Assembly (NCBI RefSeq): GCF_021190955.1
Contig: NZ_JAIOAO010000004.1
Coordinates: 310,001 to 374,000, forward strand
Length of the DNA: 64,000 nucleotides
Direction: 5' to 3'
DNA from: Parachryseolinea silvisoli
GTDB lineage: Bacteria > Bacteroidota > Bacteroidia > Cytophagales > Cyclobacteriaceae
Notes under the pieces: model-generated
What the model was told of the DNA's origin: nothing
Databases searched by the model: none
What the model saw: only the letters and a program-made list of their open reading frames with translations
In this document: positions 1-10,500 of the stretch, piece by piece
Position numbering within the stretch: position 1 is the first letter of the stretch
How the letters are laid out: each line of letters opens with the position of its first letter
Program-made: the position numbers and the translations under genes

Positions 1-40
1 TGATATCAATTACGAGGCAGCAGAAGAAGACGAAGAGTAG
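1..40 (+). CDS. C-terminal tail of an upstream gene (partial)
   Basis: A reading frame open from the window edge ends in TAG at 38-40 and encodes the acidic tail DINYEAAEEDEE. The catalase ATG follows four bases later. Only twelve codons are visible, so no function can be given. The close spacing suggests the upstream gene is co-transcribed with the catalase. It could also be a chance open frame. Confidence 0.4.
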   Translation, partial: DINYEAAEEDEE

Positions 41-43
41 CGT

Positions 44-2230
44 ATGAGCAAAGAAACTACGGGTAAGCAACCTTTGCCGAACGATAACGACAAAGCAAAA
101 GACCTCGCGCCGGACATTGAAGTAAGCACCGGCGAGTTCATGACCACCAACCAGGGAGTCCGGATAAACGACGATCAAAATTCGTTGAAGGCCGGTGACC
201 GTGGTCCTACGCTGCTGGAGGATTTCATCATGCGTGAGAAGATCACTCACTTCGATCACGAACGCATTCCTGAACGCATTGTGCATGCCCGTGGCTCTGC
301 CGCGCACGGTGTCTTTAAAGTATATAAATCACTGGCGCCGTATACCCGTGCTGGTTTTCTACAAGATCCTAACAAAGAGACACCGGTATTTGTACGGTTC
401 TCCACTGTAGCAGGCTCCCGCGGCTCTACAGACCTCGCACGTGACGTGCGGGGTTTTGCCGTGAAGTTTTATACAGAGGAAGGAAATTTTGACCTCGTCG
501 GCAACAACATGCCCGTCTTTTTTATACAAGACGCCATGAAGTTCCCCGACCTCGTTCATGCCGTCAAGCCGGAACCTGACAACGAGATCCCACAAGCGGC
601 GTCGGCACATGATACCTTCTGGGATTTTATATCCCTCATGCCCGAGTCTGCGCATATGATTATGTGGACGATGAGCGACCGTGCCATTCCCCGCAGCTAC
701 CGCATGATGGAAGGCTTTGGTGTCCATACCTTCCGGCTTGTCAATGATCAGGGAGTGTCTCACTTTGTCAAATTCCATTGGAAGCCGCTATTGGGTGTCC
801 ACGCCGTAGCGTGGGACGAAGCACAGAACATTTCCGGTAAAGATCCCGACTTCCACCGCCGCGACCTGTGGGATGCCATTGCCAGTGGCAACTTTCCCGA
901 ATGGGAACTGGGCTTGCAGATCGTGCCCGAAGAGGATGAACACAAGTTCGACTTCGACTTGCTTGACCCTACCAAGATCATTCCGGAAGAATTAGTGCCT
1001 GTACAACGGGTGGGCAAGCTGACGCTCAACCGTAATCCCGACAATTTCTTTGCCGAGACCGAACAGGTGGCGTTTCACATCGGCCACGTGGTGCCCGGCA
1101 TTGACTTTACAAACGATCCGCTGTTGCAAGGTCGTTTGTTCTCCTATACCGATACTCAGCTGATCCGCCTGGGTGGACCGAATTTCCACGAGTTGCCGAT
1201 CAACCGCACCATCGCGCCGCTGCATAACAATCAGCGTGATGGCTACGGGCGGCATATGATCAACCGTGGCAAATCCAGCTATAATCCTAACACGCTGGGC
1301 GGCGGGTGTCCCTTCCAGGCCAAGTTTGCCGAGGGTGGATTTACCTCGTACGCCGAGCGCATCGATGCCCACAAGGTACGCGAGCGCAGTCCCAGCTTCC
1401 GCGATCACTTCAGCCAGGCGCGGTTGTTCTTCAATAGTCAGTCCGAGCCCGAGAAGAACCACATTATCGACGCGCTCCGTTTTGAGCTGGGCAAAGTCAA
1501 GACTGTGGCGATCCGCGAGCGTATGCTGGTGATTCTGGCAAATATCGACAACGGCCTCGCGAATGAGGTAGCCTATGGGTTGGGCCTTTCCATTCCCAAA
1601 GAACTGCCCGGAACAATTAACCAGAGCATTCCCGCTGATGCCGATCCCCTATCATATGAGTCGGTCAACCCGGAAGGAAAGCTTGCCCGTTCAGAAGCGC
1701 TAAGTATGGCCAACACGCTCAAGAACAGCATTCGTACGCGTAAGGTGGCCTTTCTTGTGGCCGATGGATTTGATGAGGCCGCCGTTTCTATTGTCCGGAC
1801 AGCCCTGGAGAAAGAAGGCGCCATCGTAGAGATCATCGCTCCGAAACAAGGTTTTATCCTGAGCGAAGATCAAAAACCGCTTGAAGTACACCATAGCTTT
1901 CTCACGGGAGCGTCTGTACTCTACGATGCTGTATATGTACCAGGTGGAGTAAACAGTGTTGCCACATTGGCGGCAGAGGCCAATGCTGTACACTTTCTCA
2001 ACGAAGCCTTTAAACATTGCAAGCCTATTGCAGCCGATGAAGCTGCCCGGCAGGTGCTCGAGGCGACATACTTCCATAAAAAGTTGCCGCCAGATGCCGA
2101 TGAGGATACCGTGCTGCGCGAAGGTGTGGTCGTCCAGCAGGATTTGAAGGCGCTGTCTGACAAGTTTATACTCGCAATGAAACAGCACCGTTTCTGGGAG
2201 CGTGAAAAACCCAGAAGGGTGCCGGCATAA
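44..2230 (+). CDS. katE: Large-subunit catalase (HPII/KatE type)
   Basis: This haem catalase decomposes hydrogen peroxide to water and oxygen in the cytoplasm. At 728 residues it is a clade 2 large-subunit enzyme, not the usual ~500-residue form. The N-terminal extension leads into the catalase core with the distal haem-side His81 in [10 protein letters not shown], the [11 protein letters not shown] stretch, and the proximal haem-ligand Tyr368 in RLFSYTDTQ. From about residue 590 there is a DJ-1/PfpI (class I glutaminase-like) domain, beginning [12 protein letters not shown], as in E. coli KatE. It heads a tight three-gene unit with an SDR (27-bp gap) and a zinc alcohol dehydrogenase, which suggests a stationary-phase or general stress operon. 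Family assignment is secure. Regulation is not visible in the sequence. Confidence 0.96.
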   Translation: MSKETTGKQPLPNDNDKAKDLAPDIEVSTGEFMTTNQGVRINDDQNSLKAGDRGPTLLEDFIMREKITHFDHERIPERIVHARGSAAHGVFKVYKSLAPYTRAGFLQDPNKETPVFVRFSTVAGSRGSTDLARDVRGFAVKFYTEEGNFDLVGNNMPVFFIQDAMKFPDLVHAVKPEPDNEIPQAASAHDTFWDFISLMPESAHMIMWTMSDRAIPRSYRMMEGFGVHTFRLVNDQGVSHFVKFHWKPLLGVHAVAWDEAQNISGKDPDFHRRDLWDAIASGNFPEWELGLQIVPEEDEHKFDFDLLDPTKIIPEELVPVQRVGKLTLNRNPDNFFAETEQVAFHIGHVVPGIDFTNDPLLQGRLFSYTDTQLIRLGGPNFHELPINRTIAPLHNNQRDGYGRHMINRGKSSYNPNTLGGGCPFQAKFAEGGFTSYAERIDAHKVRERSPSFRDHFSQARLFFNSQSEPEKNHIIDALRFELGKVKTVAIRERMLVILANIDNGLANEVAYGLGLSIPKELPGTINQSIPADADPLSYESVNPEGKLARSEALSMANTLKNSIRTRKVAFLVADGFDEAAVSIVRTALEKEGAIVEIIAPKQGFILSEDQKPLEVHHSFLTGASVLYDAVYVPGGVNSVATLAAEANAVHFLNEAFKHCKPIAADEAARQVLEATYFHKKLPPDADEDTVLREGVVVQQDLKALSDKFILAMKQHRFWEREKPRRVPA

Positions 2231-2257
2231 ACAATTATAAAATAAACCCTGTACACT

Positions 2258-3073
2258 ATGGAAGCTACAAATCAATATGCCGTCGTTACCGGCGGCACCA
2301 GTGGCATTGGTTACGAACTGGCCCGGCTGCTGGCAAAGGATGGCTATAACCTGATTTTGGCGGCACGCGGTGAGCAAAATCTGATCCGTGTGTCAAACGA
2401 GCTTAAAACCGAATTTGGTATAGACGTGATCCGTATTTCGAAAGACCTTTTTGTACCCGCTCATGCCTTTGAGCTGTACAATGACATTAAAACAAAAAAT
2501 CTTAGCATCGAAATACTGATCAACGATGCGGGACAAGGTCAATATGGTGAATTCCTCGACACCGATCTGCAGCGTGAGCTGGATATCATTAACCTCAACA
2601 TCTCCAGCCTGGTGATCCTGACGAAGCTTTTCCTGCGCGACATGGTAGACCAGGGACATGGCCGCATCATGAACCTTTCGTCTATCGCCAGCAAAATGCC
2701 CGGCCCGTGGCAATCCGTATACCATGGCACTAAGGCCTTTGTGCAGTCGTTTACCGAAGCTGTGCGAAGCGAGGTAAAAGACAAAGGTGTCACGATTACA
2801 GCCCTGCTACCGGGCGCTACCGACACCGACTTCTTCAATAAAGCCGACATGAACGATTCCAGGATCGTACAAGAGGGCAAGCTTGACAACGCAGCCGACG
2901 CCGCGAAGGATGGGTATGAAGCCATGATGAACGGCGACGACATGGTGGTATCGGGCATGAAAAACAAAATGCAGGTTGCCATGAGCAACGTAACGCCCGA
3001 TAGTGCACTGGCCGACAAAATGAAAAAACAGCAAGGTCCTGCAAGGGAGAAGAAAGAAAAACAAGTTCACTAA
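2258..3073 (+). CDS. SDR family NAD(P)-dependent oxidoreductase
   Basis: A classical short-chain dehydrogenase/reductase of 271 residues. The dinucleotide-binding motif TGGTSGIG lies at residues 11-18, NDAG at 89-92, and the catalytic triad is Ser142, Tyr155 and Lys159 (YHGTK). The substrate cannot be read from the sequence. Sequence style resembles the YqjQ/DltE-like SDRs often found in Bacteroidota stress cassettes (recollection). The C-terminus is a Lys/Glu-rich tail (MKKQQGPAREKKEKQ), possibly disordered. It sits between katE and a zinc alcohol dehydrogenase with gaps of 27 and 13 bp, so co-transcription is likely. A carbonyl or aldehyde-detoxifying role after oxidative stress is inference only. 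Confidence 0.9.
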   Translation: MEATNQYAVVTGGTSGIGYELARLLAKDGYNLILAARGEQNLIRVSNELKTEFGIDVIRISKDLFVPAHAFELYNDIKTKNLSIEILINDAGQGQYGEFLDTDLQRELDIINLNISSLVILTKLFLRDMVDQGHGRIMNLSSIASKMPGPWQSVYHGTKAFVQSFTEAVRSEVKDKGVTITALLPGATDTDFFNKADMNDSRIVQEGKLDNAADAAKDGYEAMMNGDDMVVSGMKNKMQVAMSNVTPDSALADKMKKQQGPAREKKEKQVH

Positions 3074-3086
3074 TCTTCCGATACGA

Positions 3087-4256
3087 ATGAAGGCAGCTCG
3101 CATCCATGGACCCCGGTCCGTTACCTACGATACTGTTGACGATCCTGTTGTTAAGGAGAACAGCGATGTAATCCTGAAAGTTACGGCCACGGCCATCTGT
3201 GGCTCAGATCTGCATATATACTCCGGCGGCTTGCCACAACCGCGGCCCATGGTGCTCGGACATGAGTTCATGGGCATTGTCGAGGAGGTGGGCTCGACGG
3301 TTACTAAGCTCAAGCGCGGTGACCGTGTAGTCGTACCTTTTCCGATTGCCTGTGGCCATTGTTTCTTTTGTGCCAATCACTTGCCTGGGCATTGCGAGAA
3401 TAGTAATCCTGAGCATTACGGTCCAGAAGGTGGTTTGCTAAAGGAAAAAGGTGGTGCCCTCTTCGGTTATACCGATCTCTATGGAGGCTATGACGGTGGC
3501 CAGGCCCAGTACGTGCGCGTACCCTATGCCGATGTTGGCCCACGCATTGTCCCAGACAATCTCACCGACGAGCAGGTGCTTTTCCTGACAGATATATTTC
3601 CCACCGGCTATAGCGGTGTGGATTGGGGTGAAGTAAAAGGCGGAGAGACGGTCGCGATCTTTGGTGCCGGTCCCGTAGGCCTTATGGCGGCCAAAAGTGC
3701 CTGGTTACGCGGTGCCGGTCGTGTGATAGTAATAGATACATTACCGTATCGCCTGGCCAAAGCTGAGGCTTCCGCCGCATGCGAAACGATTCTCTGGGAA
3801 GGTGATGGCAAGGATGTGATTGAAAAGATCCGTGAGATGACGCAGGGCCGTGGTGCCGACGTGTGTATCGAGGCCGTTGGATTTGAGCCCGATCGCACGC
3901 TGCTGGATCGCGCCAAAGCGGTTATCCACCTGGAAAAAGGCTCGCCGAAAGTATTGGAAGCGTGTATGAGTGCGGTCCGTCGTGGCGGTATTGTCTCCGT
4001 GCTGGGCGTCTATCCCACAACCTATGACAACTTTCCCATAGGCCAATTCTTTGACAAAGGCATTACGTTGAAAGGTGGCCAGGCTCCCGCACACAAACAC
4101 ATCGACTTGCTGTTGCAATATGTCGTGGAAGGAAAAGTAAAGCTGGATGATATCATCACACATCGTCTTCCACTTTCTCAGGTATCCCATGCGTATAAGA
4201 TATTTAAGGAAAAAGAAGAGGATTGCGTAAAAGTAGTGCTCGATCCCTGGAAGTAA
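3087..4256 (+). CDS. Zinc-dependent alcohol dehydrogenase (MDR family)
   Basis: A medium-chain dehydrogenase of 389 residues. Catalytic-zinc residues are Cys38, His59 and Glu60 (GHE). The structural zinc lobe has Cys89, Cys92, Cys95 and Cys103 (CGHCFFC...C). A Rossmann motif, GAGPVGLMAAKSA, follows in the second half. The length and the extra loop around residues 110-135 resemble the glutathione-independent formaldehyde dehydrogenase-like branch, so the substrate may be a small aldehyde or alcohol (inference). It is the third gene of the catalase unit, 13 bp after the SDR, and is followed by a terminator at 4367-4398. Confidence 0.92.
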   Translation: MKAARIHGPRSVTYDTVDDPVVKENSDVILKVTATAICGSDLHIYSGGLPQPRPMVLGHEFMGIVEEVGSTVTKLKRGDRVVVPFPIACGHCFFCANHLPGHCENSNPEHYGPEGGLLKEKGGALFGYTDLYGGYDGGQAQYVRVPYADVGPRIVPDNLTDEQVLFLTDIFPTGYSGVDWGEVKGGETVAIFGAGPVGLMAAKSAWLRGAGRVIVIDTLPYRLAKAEASAACETILWEGDGKDVIEKIREMTQGRGADVCIEAVGFEPDRTLLDRAKAVIHLEKGSPKVLEACMSAVRRGGIVSVLGVYPTTYDNFPIGQFFDKGITLKGGQAPAHKHIDLLLQYVVEGKVKLDDIITHRLPLSQVSHAYKIFKEKEEDCVKVVLDPWK

Positions 4257-4606
4257 GAAATGGGGAAACCTTAGCGTGAAGAGGGCGTCTCGCATGGCAA
4301 ACAATATACAGCTGGGAAGTATATTATAACCAGCAAATAAGGACAACGTAAACATTCTAAACAGAAGAGGCCGTCTCAGAAAGATGGTCTCTTTTTTTAT
4401 AGAAGGTCAGTAATGAATGAGCAGTGAAAAAAAGTATTCATACACTTATATTTCTTCAAACACGCCACAGAGTATCAAAGTTCCTGCTATCATCATAATT
4501 TTCTTCACGGCGAAATTGTCCTATACACAGTCCCTTTTGTCCTGTATTTCATGTATCCATCGTTGATCGTCAACACGTATACCTCGGTAACAATTTCGAA
4601 TTATGT
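4257..4606. other. Intergenic stretch, no gene seen
   Basis: A 350-bp gap between the alcohol dehydrogenase and the AhpD-like gene. It holds one clear intrinsic terminator (4367-4398) and AT-rich DNA before the next start codon that probably carries its promoter. I found no convincing coding frame on either strand. An ORF reading leftward through 4355 is a shadow of the dehydrogenase. Confidence 0.6.
4367..4398 (+). terminator. Intrinsic terminator of the katE-SDR-ADH unit
   Basis: The arms gaggccgtc (4367-4375) and gatggtctc (4383-4391) form a 9-bp stem with two G-U pairs and a 7-nt loop, followed by a run of T residues to 4398. It lies 110 bp after the ADH stop codon. Confidence 0.75.
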
Positions 4607-5143
4607 ATGAAAACCATTCAAGTACCGATCACCGAAGAGGTAAGTCCCACATCCCAGATACTCTTTGATCAAATCAAAAAGAAAGTAGGCAAGCTTCCCA
4701 ACCTGTACGCCACCATTGGCTATTCTGCTCCCGCCTTAAAAGGCTTTCTCGAGTTTGAAGCATCGCTCAACACTGGCATGTTCACACCGAAAGAACGTGA
4801 AGCCATCGCGCTGATCGTGTCGGAAGTAAATCAATGTGCCTACTGTCTTGCGGCCCATACGATTCTTGCCACATCCAAAGGTTTCACAAAGGCACAGACA
4901 CTTGACATTCGTCGTGGTGAAACAAACGATGCACGGCTAAACACTATTCTTCGTCTGGCAAAATCCATTGTTGAAAACCAGGGGCATGTTGGGGAAGACC
5001 TGGTAGACAATTTCTTTGCGGCGGGGTATCCGCAAGCTGCCCTGGTGGAGTTAACAGGCCTGGTGGCCATCCGAATTTTCACCAATTATGTCTATGCCCT
5101 CACCGACGTGCCGGTCGACTTTCCCGCTGCCGAAGCGCTGTAA
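4607..5143 (+). CDS. Carboxymuconolactone decarboxylase / AhpD-like protein
   Basis: A 178-residue all-alpha protein of the AhpD/carboxymuconolactone decarboxylase family. The redox motif is Cys77-Ala-Tyr-Cys80 with His84 downstream (NQCAYCLAAHTILA), the arrangement used by alkylhydroperoxidase D-type enzymes for thiol-dependent peroxide reduction. Pfam-type CMD proteins of this size are commonly annotated as peroxidase-related. It has its own upstream region after the terminator of the catalase operon, so it may be separately controlled. The location supports a peroxide-defence role. The actual substrate is unknown. Confidence 0.88.
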   Translation: MKTIQVPITEEVSPTSQILFDQIKKKVGKLPNLYATIGYSAPALKGFLEFEASLNTGMFTPKEREAIALIVSEVNQCAYCLAAHTILATSKGFTKAQTLDIRRGETNDARLNTILRLAKSIVENQGHVGEDLVDNFFAAGYPQAALVELTGLVAIRIFTNYVYALTDVPVDFPAAEAL

Positions 5144-5185
5144 TCGGTTTTTCCAGGCCAGTTCCGCCTAAAGTCTATCAATCAA

Positions 5186-5220
5186 CTAATATTATTAGAT
5201 TTTGTAGCTAATGATATTAG
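5186..5220. promoter_or_regulatory. 13-bp inverted repeat upstream of imuA
   Basis: CTAATATTATTAG (5186-5198) and CTAATGATATTAG (5208-5220) are inverted copies that match at 12 of 13 positions across a 9-bp spacer. Each half is itself nearly palindromic. It ends 46 bp before the imuA start. The position and symmetry suggest a repressor operator, plausibly for SOS control, but no LexA gene is in the window and I know of no matching consensus. Confidence 0.5.
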
Positions 5221-5266
5221 TTTTTGTCTAGCTTTGCTCTTCCCAACAAAATGAAAAGAGCCCACC

Positions 5267-5992
5267 ATGTCTGCGGAAAAAGCCGATATCATTGCAGCCT
5301 TGCAACGCGAGATTCTTCGCCTCGAAGGATTCCGGCCGGGCAGCCATGCGGCAGTAGATGTTAGTTTGGGGCCTTTTCAGGAAGCATTTCCCAATGGTAC
5401 CTTTCCAGTCGGTGCCGTGCACGAGTTTCTGACTGCCAGTATGGAACAAGGCGCTGCTACCAGCGGCTTCATGGCCGGCCTGCTGGCGCCGCTAATGGGC
5501 GACAAAGGTGTCGCCATCTGGGTCAGCGCTGCGCGCAGACTTTTCCCTCCGGCTTTGCAGGGGTTTGGTATCTCCCCCGACCGCTTCATCTTTCTGGATC
5601 TGAAAAAAGAACGTGATGTATTGTGGGCCATGGAAGAGGCCCTCAAGTGTGGTGCCCTGGCGGCCGTCGTAGGCGAAGTGCGCGAGATAAGCTTTACCGC
5701 CTCCCGCCGGTTACAACTGGCCGTAGAGCAGAGCCGGGTAACGGGCTTTGTGCTACGGCATGCGCAACGCAACGTGGGTACTACAGCGTGCGTGTCGCGG
5801 TGGCGCATTACGTCCCTGGCGAGTGAACCGGAAGAGGGTTTACCCGGATTGGGATTCCCCCAATGGAAGGTCGAGTTGTTGCGCATGCGCAATGGCAAGA
5901 CCGGCGTGTGGAATATACGGTGGGAAGACGGCACGTTCACACCGGTATATACAACAGTACAGATTCACGAACAACAACAGCAAGTGGGATGA
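5267..5992 (+). CDS. imuA: ImuA-like protein of the translesion mutasome
   Basis: A 241-residue RecA/SulA-like protein, the first gene of an imuA-imuB-dnaE2 cassette. The N-terminal half has the ImuA-type opening (a stretch ending FPVGAVHEFL) followed by a degenerate P-loop ATPase-like fold. The typical Walker A GKT is not visible. In well-studied bacteria ImuA cooperates with ImuB and DnaE2 in DNA-damage-induced mutagenesis. Its stop codon (5990-5992) is one base before the imuB ATG, so translation is probably coupled. Identification rests on both sequence style and gene order. Divergence from proteobacterial ImuA is expected in Bacteroidota. Confidence 0.85.
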   Translation: MSAEKADIIAALQREILRLEGFRPGSHAAVDVSLGPFQEAFPNGTFPVGAVHEFLTASMEQGAATSGFMAGLLAPLMGDKGVAIWVSAARRLFPPALQGFGISPDRFIFLDLKKERDVLWAMEEALKCGALAAVVGEVREISFTASRRLQLAVEQSRVTGFVLRHAQRNVGTTACVSRWRITSLASEPEEGLPGLGFPQWKVELLRMRNGKTGVWNIRWEDGTFTPVYTTVQIHEQQQQVG

Positions 5993-5993
5993 T

Positions 5994-7493
5994 ATGGCGG
6001 GCAGGTATGTATCGATTTGGTTCCGGCACTTAACGACGGATTGGTTCTCGCTCCGGGATCCCGAACGACGCAAGCAACCTTTCGTGCTCACCGCCCCGGT
6101 ACACGGCCGGGTCACGATCGTAGCGGCCAATGCCGTAGCAGAGGCCCGCGGCATCCATACCGGCATGGTGCTGGCCGACGCCCGCGCAGTAGAACCCACG
6201 TTGCAGGCATTGCCTGAAAAACCGGAGCTCGCGAATAAACTACTGCACCGCCTGGCCGAATGGTGCATCCGGTTTACGCCGGTCGTAGCCGTAGACTCCC
6301 CCGATGGATTACTCCTGGACGTCTCGGGGTGTGCCCACCTGTGGGGTGGTGAAACACCGTACCTGGAGACGATCGTCAAAAAGCTGCAAGCCCGTCATTA
6401 CGACGTACAGGCCGCCATGGCCGATACGGCAGGCGTTGCGTGGGGCGTGGCGCGTTTTGGTTGTGCGCCGTGGGTGATCGAGCCTCGCCGCCACCTCGAC
6501 AGGCTGGTAGTACTGCCACCCGAAGCGCTGCGGCTGGAGGCCGACGCTGTCGCCCGCATGCACAAGCTGGGGCTGCATCAGATCGGTCAGTTGATGCACG
6601 TACAGCGCACATCGCTACGCCGCCGTTTTGGCGGGCATTTTTTACAACGGCTGGGACAGGCACTGGGGCACGAAGAAGAAATACTGGAATCCGTACAACC
6701 GGTCGAAGCATACCAGGAGCGCTTGCCCTGCCTGGAGCCGATTGTGACGGCCACGGGCATTGCCATCGCCTTAGAGCAATTGCTACAGACCTTGTGTCAA
6801 CGCCTGCAGCAGGAGCAAAAAGGTTTACGCACCGCAGTGTTGAAAGGGTATCGCGTGGATGGCAAAGTGGAGCAGGTTGCCATTGGTACACATCGCCCAT
6901 CGCACAACCCGCGGCACTTGTTTAAGTTATTCGAAACGTCGCTGCCCACCATCGAGCCGGCGCTCGGCATCGAGCTGTTTATACTGGAAGCACCCAGGGT
7001 AGAAGAACATTATGACCACCAGGAGAAGTTGTGGGAAGGTTATGGTGGGCTAGACGACCAGCGTCTGTCGGAGTTGGTGGATCGCCTGGCCAGTCGCCTG
7101 GGCACAGAGGTTATACACCGGTACCTGCCCGACGAGCACTATTGGCCGGAGCGCTCCTTCCGCCGGGCCACCTCGTTGCAAGAGCAGCCCACGGCACCCT
7201 GGTGTATCGGGCACTTGCGTCCGCTGCAATTGCTGGCCGTGCCGGAGCGTATCGAGGTCACGGCGCTCACGCCCGACCATCCTCCCATGCTGTTTCGGTA
7301 CAAAGGACAGCTGCATACCATTGTGCGTGCCGATGGCCCGGAGCGCATCGAGCAGGAGTGGTGGCTGCAACAAGGTCAGCACCGCGACTATTACCGTGTG
7401 GAAGACGATGCGGGACGCCGGTACTGGCTGTTCCGCCTGGGGCACTACCACGAAAAAATCTACCAATGGTTCATCCACGGCTTCCTGGCCTGA
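5994..7493 (+). CDS. imuB: ImuB: catalytically degenerate Y-family DNA polymerase
   Basis: A 499-residue member of the Y-family polymerase superfamily. The start at 5994 is chosen because it follows the imuA stop by one base and gives the normal N-terminus MAGRYVSIWFRHL. An upstream in-frame start lies inside imuA and would add unrelated residues. True Y-family enzymes have an Asp in the first strand and a DE pair in the palm. Here the first strand reads SIWFRHL and the palm reads LLLDVSGCAHLWGG, so the key acidic residues are missing or altered, as is known for ImuB. ImuB is thought to act as an adaptor linking the beta clamp, ImuA and DnaE2. A little-finger-like region and a C-terminal tail follow. 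Confidence 0.9.
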   Translation: MAGRYVSIWFRHLTTDWFSLRDPERRKQPFVLTAPVHGRVTIVAANAVAEARGIHTGMVLADARAVEPTLQALPEKPELANKLLHRLAEWCIRFTPVVAVDSPDGLLLDVSGCAHLWGGETPYLETIVKKLQARHYDVQAAMADTAGVAWGVARFGCAPWVIEPRRHLDRLVVLPPEALRLEADAVARMHKLGLHQIGQLMHVQRTSLRRRFGGHFLQRLGQALGHEEEILESVQPVEAYQERLPCLEPIVTATGIAIALEQLLQTLCQRLQQEQKGLRTAVLKGYRVDGKVEQVAIGTHRPSHNPRHLFKLFETSLPTIEPALGIELFILEAPRVEEHYDHQEKLWEGYGGLDDQRLSELVDRLASRLGTEVIHRYLPDEHYWPERSFRRATSLQEQPTAPWCIGHLRPLQLLAVPERIEVTALTPDHPPMLFRYKGQLHTIVRADGPERIEQEWWLQQGQHRDYYRVEDDAGRRYWLFRLGHYHEKIYQWFIHGFLA

Positions 7494-7502
7494 TATAAAA
7501 AG

Positions 7503-7508
7503 AGGAGG
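7503..7508 (+). promoter_or_regulatory. Strong Shine-Dalgarno site deciding the dnaE2 start
   Basis: AGGAGG at 7503-7508, four bases before ATG 7513. Most genes here lack a good site, so this one is unusual and supports starting dnaE2 at 7513 instead of at the upstream in-frame codon at 7321 inside imuB. Confidence 0.8.
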
Positions 7509-7512
7509 AAAC

Positions 7513-10500
7513 ATGTCTTACACCGAGCTACAGGTAACAACGAACTTCAGTTTTCTGCGCGGGGCGTCACATCCCGAGGAGATGGTGCAGCGAGCCGCAG
7601 AACTGAGATATACCGCGATTACTGTCACCGATCGCAACACACTGGCGGGCATTGTCCGCGGACACGTAGCGGCGAAGAAGGCCAACATCCGGTATATACC
7701 GGCATGCCGACTCGACCTGCAGGATGGCCCGTCGTTGCTGGCGTTTCCCACGACGATACAAGCATATGCCTGCCTGTCGGGTCTGCTCACCACGGGGAAC
7801 CTACGGGCCGAAAAGGGTGATTGTCATCTCTATAAACATGATGTTTATACCCAACTGCAAGATTGTAAGCTTGTCGTATTGCCGTCGCCGCTCAACGAAC
7901 GCTTCGAGCTGGATGCCACCTTTCTGCAAGATGTACAGGAATACCGCGAAGCGCTCGGCGATGTGCTCTACATTGCCGCCAGCCGTACCTACCGGGGGGA
8001 TGATGCCAAACGTCTTTTTCGGATTGACCAGTTGGCCCGGAAACTGAATATCCCCATGGTGGCGACCAACGACGTGCATTACCACGCACCCGAACGGCGC
8101 GAGCTGCAGGACATCGTCACCTGTGCGCGTGAGAAATGTACCATTCATACGGCAGGTTTCCGGTTGCACCCGAATGCCGAGCGTTATCTCAAGACTGTAG
8201 ACGAAATGGCGCGGCTGTTTCGACAATATCCCGACGCGTTGCAGCGCACGCAGGAGATTACCACGGCATGCACTTTCTCGCTCGATGAGCTGAAATATCA
8301 TTATCCGCAAGAGCTCACCGAGGAGGGGCGTACGCCCCAGGAAGAGCTGACCCATCTCGCCTGGAAAGGAGCCCGGGAAATCTTCGGCGAAACCATTCCC
8401 GAAAAAGTTCAACATGCTATCCGGTATGAGCTGGCATTTATGGAGCAGATGAGCTATGCTACCTATTTCCTCACGGTATACGACATTGTACGGTATGCCC
8501 GTAAGCAGAAAATACTTTGCCAGGGGCGTGGTTCCGCCGCCAACTCCACGGTATGCTATTGTTTGGGCATTACCTCGGTAGATCCTTCCAAGTTCGACCT
8601 GTTGTTCGAGCGGTTTATTTCTTCGGCGCGCAACGAGCCTCCCGACATCGATGTGGACTTTGAGCACGAACGGCGCGAGGAAGTGATGCAATACATCTAT
8701 AACAAATACGGTCGCCATCGTGCCGCTATTGTTGCCACGGTGACGCAGCAACATCACCGGGGCGCTATCCGCGATGTGGGAAAAGCGATGGGGCTGTCGG
8801 TCGATACCATCAACCGTCTGGCCGGCCTGATCTGGAGCTTTCGTGAAGAAGGATTTGATCGCGACCGTATCATCAGTCAGGGCCTCAACCCGGATGAACC
8901 AACCTTGCGAAAGGTGCTGGAGCTAACCACTCAATTCATCGGTTTTCCCCGCCAGCTGGGGCAGCATACCGGTGGCTTTATTATTACGCAGGGTAAGCTT
9001 TCTGACTTGTGCCCGGTATTAAATGCGCGCATGGAAAACCGCACGTGTATAGAATGGAACAAAGATGATATCGAAGCGCTGGGGTTTTTGAAGATCGATG
9101 TGCTTGCGCTCGGCATGCTCACGTGTATTCGTAAAGCGTTTGTTCTGGCGGAGAAACACCATAATCTAAATCTTACGTTGGCGAATATTCCGCAAGACGA
9201 CCCGGAAGTATATAAAATGATCAGTCATGCCGATACCATTGGTGTCTTTCAAATCGAAAGCCGGGCACAGATGTCGATGCTCCCGCGCTTAAAACCTCAA
9301 TGTTTTTATGACCTGGTGATTGAAGTGGCCATCGTGCGACCCGGTCCCATACAGGGCGACATGGTGCATCCTTACCTGCGCCGCCGTAACGGTGAAGAGA
9401 AAGTGGAATATCCTTCGGAAGAATTGAAAGAAATTCTCCATCGTACCATGGGGGTACCATTGTTCCAGGAGCAGGCCATGAAGATCGCCATCGTGGCGGC
9501 GAACTTTACGCCGGCCGAAGCTGACGAATTGCGCCGCAGCATGGCCACGTTCAAAGCCAAAGGCAAGGTTTCATATTTTCGCGAGAAGCTCATCAGTGGT
9601 ATGATCAGGAAAGGGTATCAGCAGGAATATGCCGAGCGCGTGTTCCGGCAGCTGGAGGGGTTCGGTAGTTATGGCTTTCCCGAAAGCCATGCTGCGAGTT
9701 TTGCACTGCTGGTATATGTATCGTCGTGGCTGAAGTGCTATTATCCCGACGTCTTTGCCTGCGCACTGCTCAACAGCATGCCCATGGGATTTTACCAGCC
9801 CGCGCAGCTCATCATCGACGCGCGCAAACACGGCGTAGAAGTCCGCTCCATCGACATCAACCATTCTCAGTGGGATAACACACTCGAAGAACGCGTCGGT
9901 AAATTTTGCGCCCTGCGCCTGGGCTTCCGGCAAGCTAACGGCCTTCGGCAAGAGGATATGGAGGATCTTATCAGGCAGCGTAAGAGTGGATATACTTCCA
10001 TTCATACCCTGCGTGAAGTAGGCGTGCCCCAGGCAGCACTTGAAGCTTTAGCCGATGCCGATGCCTTTCGCTCCGTAGGCCTCGACCGTCGCCAGGCGTT
10101 GTGGGAAGTATCCGTGAAAGACGGCCCGAAAGCACTGTTTCCCGGTCAGCACGCCCGCGAGGCCATCGAAGAAAAGATCACATTGCCGCCGATGGCGCTG
10201 TCCGAGCATGTCGTACAAGATTACGCCGCTATGGCGTTGTCGCTCAAAGCCCATCCTGTCAGCTTTGTTCGTTCTTCTTTGGATCAACTGCGCGTCACAC
10301 CCCTGGGCAGTCTGGCAATGGCGAAAGATGGCGATATAGTAAAAGTAGCAGGCCTGATATTGGTCCGCCAGCGACCAGGTACAGCGACAGGAATTTGTTT
10401 TATCACCCTCGAAGACGAGACCGGCCCCGGCAACCTGGTTGTCTTCCAGCGGTTGTTTGACAAATACCGCAAGGAAATCATCCAGGCCAAGTTGCTGATG

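Noticed and set aside
7801-8757. 318-codon open frame on the minus strand inside dnaE2
   Set aside because: Shadow of the GC-rich dnaE2 coding frame; no family motifs, no start context, and dnaE2 is unmistakable.
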